NCBI GenBank assembly: GCA_030727885.1
Contig: JANRAT010000013.1
Span: 1 to 11,624 of the forward strand
Direction: 5' to 3'
DNA from: Rhodospirillales bacterium
GTDB taxonomy: Bacteria > Pseudomonadota > Alphaproteobacteria > Rhodospirillales > Casp-alpha2
DNA length: 11,624 nt
The notes beneath the pieces are model-generated. The model saw only the letters and a list, made by a program, of their open reading frames with translations. It was not told the origin of the DNA and did not search any database. The number at the start of each line of letters is the position of its first letter. The stretch's first letter is position 1. The position numbers and the translations under genes are program-made. Positions 5,259-11,624 of this stretch are shown piece after piece.

Positions 5259-6872
5259 TTATTGTGTTGCTACGGGAATTGTTGCGATAGCTGAGACCGG
5301 CACCAAGACGACACCTTTATCCTTCAAGGTCTCCGCCCAGTCGAGAATGCTCTTGATCGTCACAGGGTAAGCCCGGGCCGTTGCCATAACACTGCCACGA
5401 TCCTTGGCGATACTTTCAATTCGATCAAGATTGGTGCGAATTTGCTGAATGCTCGGAATGTCATCGATGTACATTTCGCTTTCACCGTATACTAACTTCA
5501 GCTCCTTCGAGATCGTCAATGCGTCGTTACGAGTCCGATTGCCACCAATGACAAACATTACACCCCGGTCTCCAAAGGTCTTGAAAAGCTTGCGCATCTG
5601 CACTTCCGCCTTCATGAAGCGCGACCCCATAAATGAGACCAGACCAACATATCCGCCAGCGCTGGCCATCACCGTATCAAGGCGGCGTTGATTTTCCGCA
5701 AGTTGAATGCGTGTATCCAATGCTCGAGGCCCGGCATCCTCAAGGGGAAAATCTTCGCTTTCCATCGGCAGAGACACAAAAACTTCATGGCCGGCAAGTC
5801 TGGAACGGAAAACCCAATCGTTCAGATCGCGGGCATATGGATTCAATACCATGCTCACAGCTGGTGGCAGTTTGTTGATCGCCCCCAGAGAGGCCTGACG
5901 GCTGAGACCAACCCCCTCGATCATCAGGGCTATTTTCGGCCCGGTAATGCCTGGGTCGGTTGGACGTGAATAAACCTGCCAAGGAATTGCCCCCTTGCTG
6001 CTGATTTTTGGTAATTTGCCAATTCCGTCTTTTTCTTCAATCAGGGCTTTAACTGGCGCACCACTGAGCGCCTGGCTTTGATCTGCCGCTGTCGGCTGAT
6101 CGGCGATACGACCCATTGCGGAGCTCGCCACGGCCGATACGACCATTCCGCCACCAACAGAATTTGAGCCGCCGAGGGAGCCAGAGTTGTTTAGTGAATT
6201 CAGGCTGGTTACAGGGGCTGCGCCTGCTGATTCCTGAGCGAAAGGCGTCGCCGTCTCTGTAGCCTGTCCCGTTCCAACTGGAGTGTTTACAGGGGTATTT
6301 CCCTGCGTTGTAACGGATGCAGAGGGTTCCGGTGCGGTTTGTTGTACTCCACCTGCACTGGCTTCAACCATTGTATTTAGGTTAGGTGCACTAAGGCGAG
6401 CATTGAGGCTGCCTGGTGGCGCAGGCATAGCCAATTCTACACTGCCAGGGCGCTTTTCATGTGAGGCCGCCTTGTCGGTCGGAGTGTCGGAAAAGAACCA
6501 CCACCCGGCACCCCCGAGGATACTCAGCAGCAGTACGCCGAATCCAGCTGCGGCAAAGATGATTGCTTTCTTTTTATCGGAAGCCTCATCTTCATATTCG
6601 TCGTCATCATCTTCATATTCGTCGTCATCGTCGTCGTCAAAGGGGTTTACTACCGCGTCCCCAACGCCGACCATTTCTTCATCGTCAGCGTGTGCTGTAA
6701 CCTTTTCGACCGGCGCCTTGCTTTCTCGCACAGCCGAAGCAGAAGCGCTTGAGGTGGATCCAAGGGCTTCATTAAGTTCATCATCCAAGTCATCATCGAG
6801 TTCTGCAATCTCGAATTCGTCCTCGTCGATGTCTTCATCTTTTTTCTTGCCGAATAATTTCGGGAGCTTCAC
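5259..6872 (-). CDS. Membrane-anchored divergent polysaccharide deacetylase family protein with acidic N-terminus
   Basis: A 537-residue protein (numbered from GTG 6872). Residues 1-100 are cytoplasmic and very acidic, with two copies of DDDEYED (about 80-95). One transmembrane helix at about 101-127 follows a Lys triplet, giving N-in topology. Residues 129-293 are a Ser/Thr/Gly/Ala/Pro-rich periplasmic linker. The C-terminal domain at about 313-533 matches the YibQ-like divergent deacetylases (ALMIEGVGLS, VLNPYA, GHEVFVSLPME, FMGSRFM, SILDW). The usual metal-site motifs appear altered: IEG for IDD, FVIG for FLDS, ARAYP for GHPHP, so hydrolytic activity is doubtful. In Alphaproteobacteria the family commonly sits beside envC and ctpA, as here, suggesting an envelope or division role. 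GTG 6872 is preceded by GGAGG five bases away; an in-frame TTG at 6893 lies inside a hairpin and lacks such a site. Confidence 0.88.
   Translation of the reverse strand: MKLPKLFGKKKDEDIDEDEFEIAELDDDLDDELNEALGSTSSASASAVRESKAPVEKVTAHADDEEMVGVGDAVVNPFDDDDDDEYEDDDDEYEDEASDKKKAIIFAAAGFGVLLLSILGGAGWWFFSDTPTDKAASHEKRPGSVELAMPAPPGSLNARLSAPNLNTMVEASAGGVQQTAPEPSASVTTQGNTPVNTPVGTGQATETATPFAQESAGAAPVTSLNSLNNSGSLGGSNSVGGGMVVSAVASSAMGRIADQPTAADQSQALSGAPVKALIEEKDGIGKLPKISSKGAIPWQVYSRPTDPGITGPKIALMIEGVGLSRQASLGAINKLPPAVSMVLNPYARDLNDWVFRSRLAGHEVFVSLPMESEDFPLEDAGPRALDTRIQLAENQRRLDTVMASAGGYVGLVSFMGSRFMKAEVQMRKLFKTFGDRGVMFVIGGNRTRNDALTISKELKLVYGESEMYIDDIPSIQQIRTNLDRIESIAKDRGSVMATARAYPVTIKSILDWAETLKDKGVVLVPVSAIATIPVATQ
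6589..6630 (-). repeat. Two tandem 21-bp units coding DDDEYED
   Basis: Two head-to-tail 21-base copies (6589-6609 and 6610-6630) differ only in the last base. They lie in frame within the acidic region of the deacetylase-family gene and encode the repeated DDDEYED. A further GTC/GAC-type triplet run follows at 6631-6638. The near-identity suggests a recent slippage duplication, and the length probably varies between strains. Confidence 0.8.
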
Positions 6873-6877
6873 GCCGC

Positions 6878-6882
6878 CCTCC
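6878..6882 (-). promoter_or_regulatory. Ribosome binding site fixing the deacetylase start
   Basis: GGAGG on the minus strand stands five bases before GTG at 6872. It is the strongest Shine-Dalgarno match of the operon and is the reason for preferring GTG 6872 over TTG 6893, which is only upstream in the same frame. Confidence 0.65.
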
Positions 6883-6888
6883 AAGCCC

Positions 6889-6925
6889 GGCAACGGCTCG
6901 CAGCATCAGCGAGCCGTGCCTTTTT
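6889..6925 (+). terminator. Terminator-like hairpin pointing against the operon
   Basis: ACGGCTCGC (6893-6901) pairs perfectly with GCGAGCCGT (6909-6917) around the loop AGCATCA. The stem extends by GGC (6889-6891) with GCC (6918-6920) across one bulged A. On the plus strand the stem is followed at once by TTTTT (6921-6925), the form of a rho-independent terminator. All genes here run on the minus strand, where the same stem is preceded by AAAAA and followed by GGGCTTGGAGG, so it is not a typical terminator for ctpA. It may stop antisense transcription or act as an mRNA stem between ctpA and the deacetylase gene. Confidence 0.5.
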
Positions 6926-6953
6926 CATTCGGATCCGCCGACTAAGGCATCCA

Positions 6954-8327
6954 TTATTTCGCGGCTGCATTCTGGGACAGAATTGCAAGGCCACGGATCA
7001 GATCCAGTGCTCGTGACAACTGGTAGTCCTGTGCATCGGTTTCTGATTTGTCGTCACCAGCATCCTTAATGGCTTTTGGCTTATCCTTTGTGGGGTCCTT
7101 CGATTTATCTTTAGACGCTTTTTCAGGATCTGCCTGCTCAGCCTTGGCCGGATCTTTTTTCTCGGTATCAAGGGCGCCACGCAAATCCGCTTCACTGCGG
7201 CGCGGACGTGAAGACGTGATCTCTTCAAATTTTGCCTGTTTAACCTCGATATCCGGCTCAACACCCTTTGCCTGGATAGAACGCCCGGACGGGGTGTAAT
7301 AGCGCGCTGTAGTAAGCCGCATAGCACCATTCCCGGCGAGAGGCATAATGGTCTGAACCGAGCCCTTGCCGAATGAACGGGTACCGAGAATGATAGCCCG
7401 ATGATGGTCCTGCAGTGCGCCGGCGACAATTTCGGACGCTGAAGCAGACCCGCCATTGATCAGAACAACGACCGGCAGACCTGATGCCAGATCGCCCTCG
7501 CGTGCATTGAAGCGCTGCGTATCTTCCGGTTTGCGTGACCGGGTCGAAACGATTTCGCCACGATCCAGAAACGCATCTGAAACGGCAATTGCCTGATCGA
7601 GAAGACCACCCGGGTTATTGCGCAGATCGAGCACTATACCCTGGAAATCCTTGCCGATCTCATCTCTCATTTTCTTGATTGCGCGTTCAAGTCCCTTGTC
7701 GGTCTGTTCATTGAATGAGGTAATCCGGACATAACCGACTTTACCTTCGACATGTGAACGAACCGAGGTGATCTTGATGATGGACCGGGTGATCGTCACA
7801 TCAAAAGGCTCACGGCCTTCGCGGGCCAGGGTTACGCGTATATCGCTGCCGACCTTGCCGCGCATTTTATCAACGGCTTGCGCCAAGGTCAGCCCCTGTA
7901 CCGATTCACCATCAAGATGCGTGATAATATCTCCGGCTTCAACGCCGGCCCGGAATGCGGGGGTGTCGTCAATTGGGGAAATGACCTTCACAAATCCGGC
8001 TTCCATTGTAACCTGGATGCCAAGCCCACCGAATTCGCCTCGGGTGTTAACCTGCATTTCCTTGTAATTTTTGGCATTGAGATAACTGGAATGCGGATCA
8101 AGAGAACTCAGCATGCCGGTGATGGCAGCCTCGATCATCTCTTCTTCACTAGGCGGCTCGACATATTCAGCGCGTACACGCTCGAATACATCACCGAAAA
8201 GCGACAGCAGGCGATAAGTTTCTTCGTCATTCTTTTTTGCGTCTACGGCAACCGCAGGGGCGGACCACGCAAAAACGCCAAGCGCCAATGTCATTGCGCC
8301 TACCGTGGAAATCATCCGATTTTTCAT
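6954..8327 (-). CDS. ctpA: S41 carboxyl-terminal processing protease
   Basis: An exported serine protease that trims or degrades envelope proteins from the C-terminus; relatives control peptidoglycan hydrolases. It has 457 residues. A signal peptide covers about 1-28 (MKNR, hydrophobic core, APAVAVDA). A helical N-terminal part is followed by a PDZ domain at about 98-170 (GLGIQV, AFRAGVEAGDII) and the S41 catalytic domain at about 195-365, with LDLRNNPGG (233-241), the nucleophile Ser296 in GGSASASEI and Lys321 and Gln325 in GKGSVQ. The 25-residue Ser-Lys spacing equals that of E. coli Prc. Residues about 375-435 form a Lys/Asp/Glu-rich low-complexity tail before a final short helix. ATG 8327 overlaps the envC stop (ATGA) and has GAGG about nine bases upstream, so translation is coupled to envC. 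Pairing with an amidase activator suggests a role in controlling septal murein cleavage (inference). Confidence 0.96.
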   Translation of the reverse strand: MKNRMISTVGAMTLALGVFAWSAPAVAVDAKKNDEETYRLLSLFGDVFERVRAEYVEPPSEEEMIEAAITGMLSSLDPHSSYLNAKNYKEMQVNTRGEFGGLGIQVTMEAGFVKVISPIDDTPAFRAGVEAGDIITHLDGESVQGLTLAQAVDKMRGKVGSDIRVTLAREGREPFDVTITRSIIKITSVRSHVEGKVGYVRITSFNEQTDKGLERAIKKMRDEIGKDFQGIVLDLRNNPGGLLDQAIAVSDAFLDRGEIVSTRSRKPEDTQRFNAREGDLASGLPVVVLINGGSASASEIVAGALQDHHRAIILGTRSFGKGSVQTIMPLAGNGAMRLTTARYYTPSGRSIQAKGVEPDIEVKQAKFEEITSSRPRRSEADLRGALDTEKKDPAKAEQADPEKASKDKSKDPTKDKPKAIKDAGDDKSETDAQDYQLSRALDLIRGLAILSQNAAAK

Positions 8328-9520
8328 CCGTTTACCTCATTTTTGCGTGAAGCCAACCAAGGCAGCGGATTAATTGGTTGGCCGTCACGACGTAATTCTA
8401 CATATAAAACTGGCTGGCCGCTCTCGCTCTGTTCCATGACACCGACAGGCTCTCCGGCCAAAACTGTTTGCCCCTGCTCGACATCGATCCGGGTCATCCC
8501 GGCGAGTAGCGTATGATATCCCTCGCCGTGTTCTATGATCAAGAGAAGCCCGTAACCACGGAACTTTCCCGCATAAACTACCGTACCGTCATACGTTGCT
8601 GTCACCTGAGCACCAGGTGGAGTCACAATCGTCAATCCTTTGCGTGACAACCCGCTTTCGGTCTTTTCGCCATAATTCCCGTCGATTTTCCCCGTTGCAG
8701 GTAACCCGAGCGATCCTTTTGCCTTGCTGAAAGGTCTAAGTGAGGGAACTACACGGCTAGATTTTTCGGCTTTTTTCTCTGGAACAACAGGGGCTTTTCG
8801 GCTGCGGGCACGTTCCTGCTCAATGCCTTCCAGCAAGTCACGTAGCGTCTGCGCCTTGCCGGCGAGCTGAGCGATTCGCTGTTCAGCCTCCGACGCCTGA
8901 CTATCAGCACGTCGTTTCAGTACCTTTTTCCGGGACATCAAGGCGCCCAAGCGACGTCTTTCGCGATCAAGCAACTCGCTTGTTTCCCTGAGTGCCACTT
9001 CACGAGCCTCAATTTCATCGCGTGCCTTGCCAAGAAATGTCAGTTCTTCACGTAAAGTGGTCGCCTGCCGGTCAATCTCGCCGACGGCAGAACGCAATAA
9101 TATCGCAGTCCTAACCATATCGGCCGGTTTCACAGGCTGTGCAATCAGGGCTTCCGGTGGAAATTGGGCGATCCGCTGCATGGCCGCCAGAACGCGGCCG
9201 AATTTGGTGCGACCTTCTCGCAAATCATGGGTCTTGTTTTCCCGCAGACGTTCAAGTGCTTGCAGCCGTGTCTGCAGGGCGGCAACCTGAGTTTCGTGCT
9301 GCTGTACTGCACTCGCCGCTGAGACGAGTTCGTTTTGCAGACTGGTGATGTCACGGCCCATGATTTCGGCCCGTGCTCGAGCTTCTTCTGCGGCCGCTTT
9401 CTCCGCATTCAAGCGCTCTTCAATCTGCTTCAGAGTTTCCGTTGTCGCTGCGGATTTGGATTGCGCTTGCACCGGGCTGGATAGCAGGACACATGCAAAT
9501 ACGACGACGCCTAGCAGCAT
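8324..9520 (-). CDS. envC: Murein hydrolase activator EnvC (degenerate LytM/M23)
   Basis: EnvC is a periplasmic division protein that activates amidases at the septum. The 398-residue protein has a signal peptide at 1-20 ending VQAQ, then long coiled coils at about 24-115 and 150-242 rich in Ala, Glu, Arg and Gln, a basic linker (about 243-270), and a C-terminal LytM fold at about 274-392 (LGLPATGKI, GLTIVTPPGAQV, GTVVYAGKFRGYG, IIEHGEGYHTLLAGM, LYVELRRDGQPINPLPWL). Of the M23 zinc ligands, HxxxD is replaced by SRKGLT and the HxH position reads LYVE, so the domain should not bind zinc, as in known EnvC proteins, and it acts as an activator. ATG 9520 lies 31 bases after the gpmI stop, with no strong ribosome binding site; it gives an n-region without basic residues, although upstream in-frame codons would add Cys-Arg-Arg, so the start is not certain. 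Confidence 0.93.
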   Translation of the reverse strand: MLLGVVVFACVLLSSPVQAQSKSAATTETLKQIEERLNAEKAAAEEARARAEIMGRDITSLQNELVSAASAVQQHETQVAALQTRLQALERLRENKTHDLREGRTKFGRVLAAMQRIAQFPPEALIAQPVKPADMVRTAILLRSAVGEIDRQATTLREELTFLGKARDEIEAREVALRETSELLDRERRRLGALMSRKKVLKRRADSQASEAEQRIAQLAGKAQTLRDLLEGIEQERARSRKAPVVPEKKAEKSSRVVPSLRPFSKAKGSLGLPATGKIDGNYGEKTESGLSRKGLTIVTPPGAQVTATYDGTVVYAGKFRGYGLLLIIEHGEGYHTLLAGMTRIDVEQGQTVLAGEPVGVMEQSESGQPVLYVELRRDGQPINPLPWLASRKNEVNG

Positions 9521-9551
9521 TGAAAGTCTGCGGCATCTTTCGGAAGTGATG

Positions 9552-11117
9552 TTACTCGGCTGCTGCGCTTTCAGCAGTATTCTCCTTGATCAGGCAACGC
9601 CCGGTCATTTCCGCCGGTTGTGGCAATTCCAGAAGCCTCAGCAAAGTCGGCGCCACATCTGAAAGCCGTCCCTCGGACAACCCGTGCACATAGATCGGTG
9701 CATTGACCATTATAAAAGGTACCAGGTTAAGAGTGTGTTGCGTATGAGCACCGCCATCAGGCTCTTGCATTTGCTCGCAATTACCATGATCGGCCGTCAC
9801 CAGCATGACTCCGCCAGCGTCGATTATTGCTTTTTCCAGTCGGGCCAGCGATGCGTCAATGGTTTCAGCTGCCTTAACGGCGGCTTCGAGAATGCCGGTA
9901 TGGCCGACCATATCGCCATTGGCGTAATTGACAATTATCAGATCAAAGCTACCGCTGCCGATCGCGGCAACCAATTTGTCGGTCACTTCTGGTGCCGACA
10001 TTTCAGGCTGCAGATCATAGGTTGCGACTTTTGGCGACGGCACGAGAATGCGTTCTTCACCGGCAAAAACATCCTCACGGCCACCGTTCAGAAAGAATGT
10101 GACATGTGCATACTTTTCCGTTTCGGCAATACGCAGTTGCCGCAATCCGGCTTCGGAAACAACCTCACCAAGAATATGAGAAAGCTGGGTTGGCGGAAAA
10201 ATTGCCGTCATAAAGGCCGCGTGTGCCTTTGAATATTCGACCATGCCGAGGGCAGCGGCAAAGGCAATCTTGCGAGGTCGAATAAACCCATCGAATGCCG
10301 GGGCGCACAGGGCTGACATGATTTCCCTTGCCCGGTCGGCTCGGAAATTCGACATCATAACGCCGTCACCATCACGCATACCTTCATACCCGGCAATCGG
10401 CGCAGGCAGAATGAACTCATCCGTTTTGCCATCGGCGTAAGCGGCATCGACAACATCAATGGCATTGCCGAAAGGCTCGCCTTTGGACTCCGCCATACAG
10501 GCGTAGGATTTCTCTAACCTGTCCCAACGGTTATCACGATCCAGCGCAAAGTAGCGGCCACTGATCGTGGCGATCCGGCAGTTCTTAAAACCGGCAATGT
10601 CAGCTTCAAATTTTTCAATGTAGCCTTTGGCGGCCTTGGGTGGCGTATCCCGGCCATCAAGGAAACCATGAACCCGAACCGGGATGCCTTCAGCCGTGAT
10701 CGCTTTGGCAATGGCGACCATATGATCCTGGTGTGAATGCACCCCTCCCGGGGACAGCAACCCAAGCAAGTGACATGTCCCACCGCTTTTTTTAAGGGCG
10801 GAAATAAAGTCTTTCAGGGCCGGTTCGTTTTTCAAGGTGTCGTTGCGCACCGCCAGATCAATCTTCGGCAGTTCCTGCATCACGACACGACCAGCGCCTA
10901 GATTCATGTGCCCGACTTCTGAATTGCCCATCTGGCCTTCCGGCAAGCCAACTTCCAGAGCCGACGCACTCAGCCGGGAGTGCGGGTATTTGGCAAGCAG
11001 TGCATCCCAGGTTGGGGTTGCGGCTATGGAAATCGCGTTATCGACTGCCGGGGCTCGATCGCCCCAGCCATCAAGGATGCAAAGCATAACGGGTTTTGGT
11101 CGGGCCGTATTACTCAT
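9552..11117 (-). CDS. gpmI: 2,3-bisphosphoglycerate-independent phosphoglycerate mutase
   Basis: GpmI interconverts 3- and 2-phosphoglycerate in glycolysis and gluconeogenesis through a phosphoserine intermediate, using two Mn ions. The 521-residue protein has the full family length (about 510-515). Metal ligand Asp16 lies in ILDGWG and the nucleophile Ser66 in MGNSEVGH, 50 residues apart as in the Bacillus enzyme. Further hallmarks are GGVHSHQDH, DGRDTPP, RADRARE, YANGDMVGHTG and TADHGNCEQM, covering the phosphatase and transferase domains. ATG 11117 gives the usual MSNTARPKPVMLCILDG start; an in-frame TTG at 11126 would add three residues. It is the first gene after a 94-base gap and probably heads the run. 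A C-terminal Ala/Glu tail ends 31 bases before envC. Confidence 0.97.
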   Translation of the reverse strand: MSNTARPKPVMLCILDGWGDRAPAVDNAISIAATPTWDALLAKYPHSRLSASALEVGLPEGQMGNSEVGHMNLGAGRVVMQELPKIDLAVRNDTLKNEPALKDFISALKKSGGTCHLLGLLSPGGVHSHQDHMVAIAKAITAEGIPVRVHGFLDGRDTPPKAAKGYIEKFEADIAGFKNCRIATISGRYFALDRDNRWDRLEKSYACMAESKGEPFGNAIDVVDAAYADGKTDEFILPAPIAGYEGMRDGDGVMMSNFRADRAREIMSALCAPAFDGFIRPRKIAFAAALGMVEYSKAHAAFMTAIFPPTQLSHILGEVVSEAGLRQLRIAETEKYAHVTFFLNGGREDVFAGEERILVPSPKVATYDLQPEMSAPEVTDKLVAAIGSGSFDLIIVNYANGDMVGHTGILEAAVKAAETIDASLARLEKAIIDAGGVMLVTADHGNCEQMQEPDGGAHTQHTLNLVPFIMVNAPIYVHGLSEGRLSDVAPTLLRLLELPQPAEMTGRCLIKENTAESAAAE

Positions 11118-11152
11118 CGCGCTCAATACTCGCTCATTTCCTCAACTTCGGC

Positions 11153-11158
11153 AGTATA
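11153..11158 (-). promoter_or_regulatory. Possible -10 element before gpmI
   Basis: TATACT on the minus strand is one base from the TATAAT consensus and would start a transcript about 28 bases before the gpmI ATG. The hexamer 17 bases further upstream (TATAGA) is a poor -35 match, and further AT-rich alternatives lie at about 11178-11187. The gap 11118-11211 is the only place where a promoter for the gpmI-to-folB run could fit outside genes. Confidence 0.22.
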
Positions 11159-11211
11159 ACCGATTCAGGCAGGCTTCTATAATATAAGTCGCTACAGGTC
11201 GATTGGTAGTT

Positions 11212-11624
11212 TCAACCGCCATCAGCTGTGAAGCCGGCAGCTTTGATACCCGCCATGGCAGCTTTTTCATCGTTATCCGAGTTGTCACCGGTTATGCCGA
11301 CAGCACCAACGATTTTGCCGCTGTCATCCTTGATCAGCACACCACCGGGAACCGGCACCAGCGACCCGCCAGCCAGTTCATTCATCGCCTGAATGAAAAA
11401 CGGTTCGGACTTGGCCCGTTCGAACAATGCACGAGATCCCAGCCCCATCGCCAGTGCACCATTGGCCTTGCCGATCGCAATGGCGGGACGCATGTTCGAG
11501 GCCCCATCTTCACGTTCCAGGGCCTTTGTGTTGCCGGCGGCATCAAGCACCACAACGGTAAGCGGCTTCAGTCCGAGTTTACGGCCTTCGGCGCGGGCAG
11601 CAGCGACAACTTCACGGGCTTGAT
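11212..11624 (-). CDS. GlcG/HbpS family heme-binding-like protein (DUF336), N-terminus cut by window edge
   Basis: The last 136 residues of a GlcG/HbpS-family protein; the frame is open to the right edge, so the true start lies outside. Visible parts are a helix (QAREVVAAARAEGRKLGLKP), the strand VVVLDAAGN, a KALEREDGAS motif, a KANGALAMG helix and the glycine-rich VPVPGGVLIKDDSGKIVGAVGITG followed by DNDEKAAMAGI, all typical of the family's Roadblock-like alpha/beta fold. Members bind heme or small ligands, or accompany glycolate-oxidation genes; the function here is unknown. An internal GTG at 11553 would give 113 residues but would remove the first helix. Whether a signal peptide exists cannot be seen. 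The stop lies 94 bases before the gpmI ATG, and no intrinsic terminator is visible between them, so read-through into gpmI is possible. Confidence 0.88.
   Translation of the reverse strand, partial: QAREVVAAARAEGRKLGLKPLTVVVLDAAGNTKALEREDGASNMRPAIAIGKANGALAMGLGSRALFERAKSEPFFIQAMNELAGGSLVPVPGGVLIKDDSGKIVGAVGITGDNSDNDEKAAMAGIKAAGFTADGG

Noticed and set aside
6889..6920. The hairpin as the normal ctpA transcription terminator
   Set aside because: In the minus-strand direction it is followed by GGGCTTGG rather than a T-run, so the intrinsic terminator form only exists for plus-strand transcription.
6283..6945. A 220-codon open frame on the plus strand, very rich in Ser
   Set aside because: It is the antisense of the Asp/Glu-rich and linker parts of the deacetylase gene; the Ser runs are a by-product of reading Asp codons backwards. 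It also crosses the hairpin and has no homology I recognise.
7878..8516. A 212-codon open frame on the plus strand
   Set aside because: It lies entirely antisense to ctpA and envC, both with clear family motifs on the minus strand, and its product shows no domain-like pattern.

Overview
The window is one continuous stretch of bacterial chromosome with every supportable gene on the minus strand. GC content is moderate (roughly 50% in genes). The genes and their order (gpmI, envC, ctpA, a divergent polysaccharide deacetylase, rppH) resemble a block common in Alphaproteobacteria, possibly a marine Rhodospirillales-like lineage. That placement is inferred from gene order and protein flavour. I see no rRNA, tRNA, CRISPR array, insertion sequence, phage gene or toxin-antitoxin pair.

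In transcription order (right to left) the layout is as follows. A GlcG/HbpS-type (DUF336) protein is cut by the right edge. A 94-base gap follows, then a tight run of eight genes: gpmI (glycolytic phosphoglycerate mutase); envC (degenerate LytM activator of murein amidases); ctpA (periplasmic S41 protease, start overlapping the envC stop); a membrane-anchored divergent polysaccharide deacetylase with a very acidic cytoplasmic N-terminus; rppH (Nudix mRNA 5'-pyrophosphohydrolase); a CaCA-family calcium/sodium antiporter; a pteridine-reductase-type SDR; and folB (dihydroneopterin aldolase). Gaps are 4 to 81 bases. Next comes a 350-base AT-rich non-coding region rich in short repeats, then uvrC, and 3 bases after its stop a small DUF3303 gene cut by the left edge.

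Functionally there is a cell-envelope/division module (envC, ctpA, deacetylase), a pterin/folate pair (SDR and folB), and single housekeeping genes (gpmI, rppH, antiporter, uvrC). The points most worth a second look are: the non-coding region 2163-2512, with a perfect DnaA box inside an inverted repeat, a second DnaA-like site and several repeat pairs; the SDR, which carries the Arg and Asp-Tyr-Lys signature of PTR1/FolM and lies next to folB; the deacetylase, which lacks the motifs expected of an active enzyme; and a terminator-like hairpin pointing against the operon at 6889-6925. I did not find convincing evidence of a wholly new system; most of the window is ordinary core genome.
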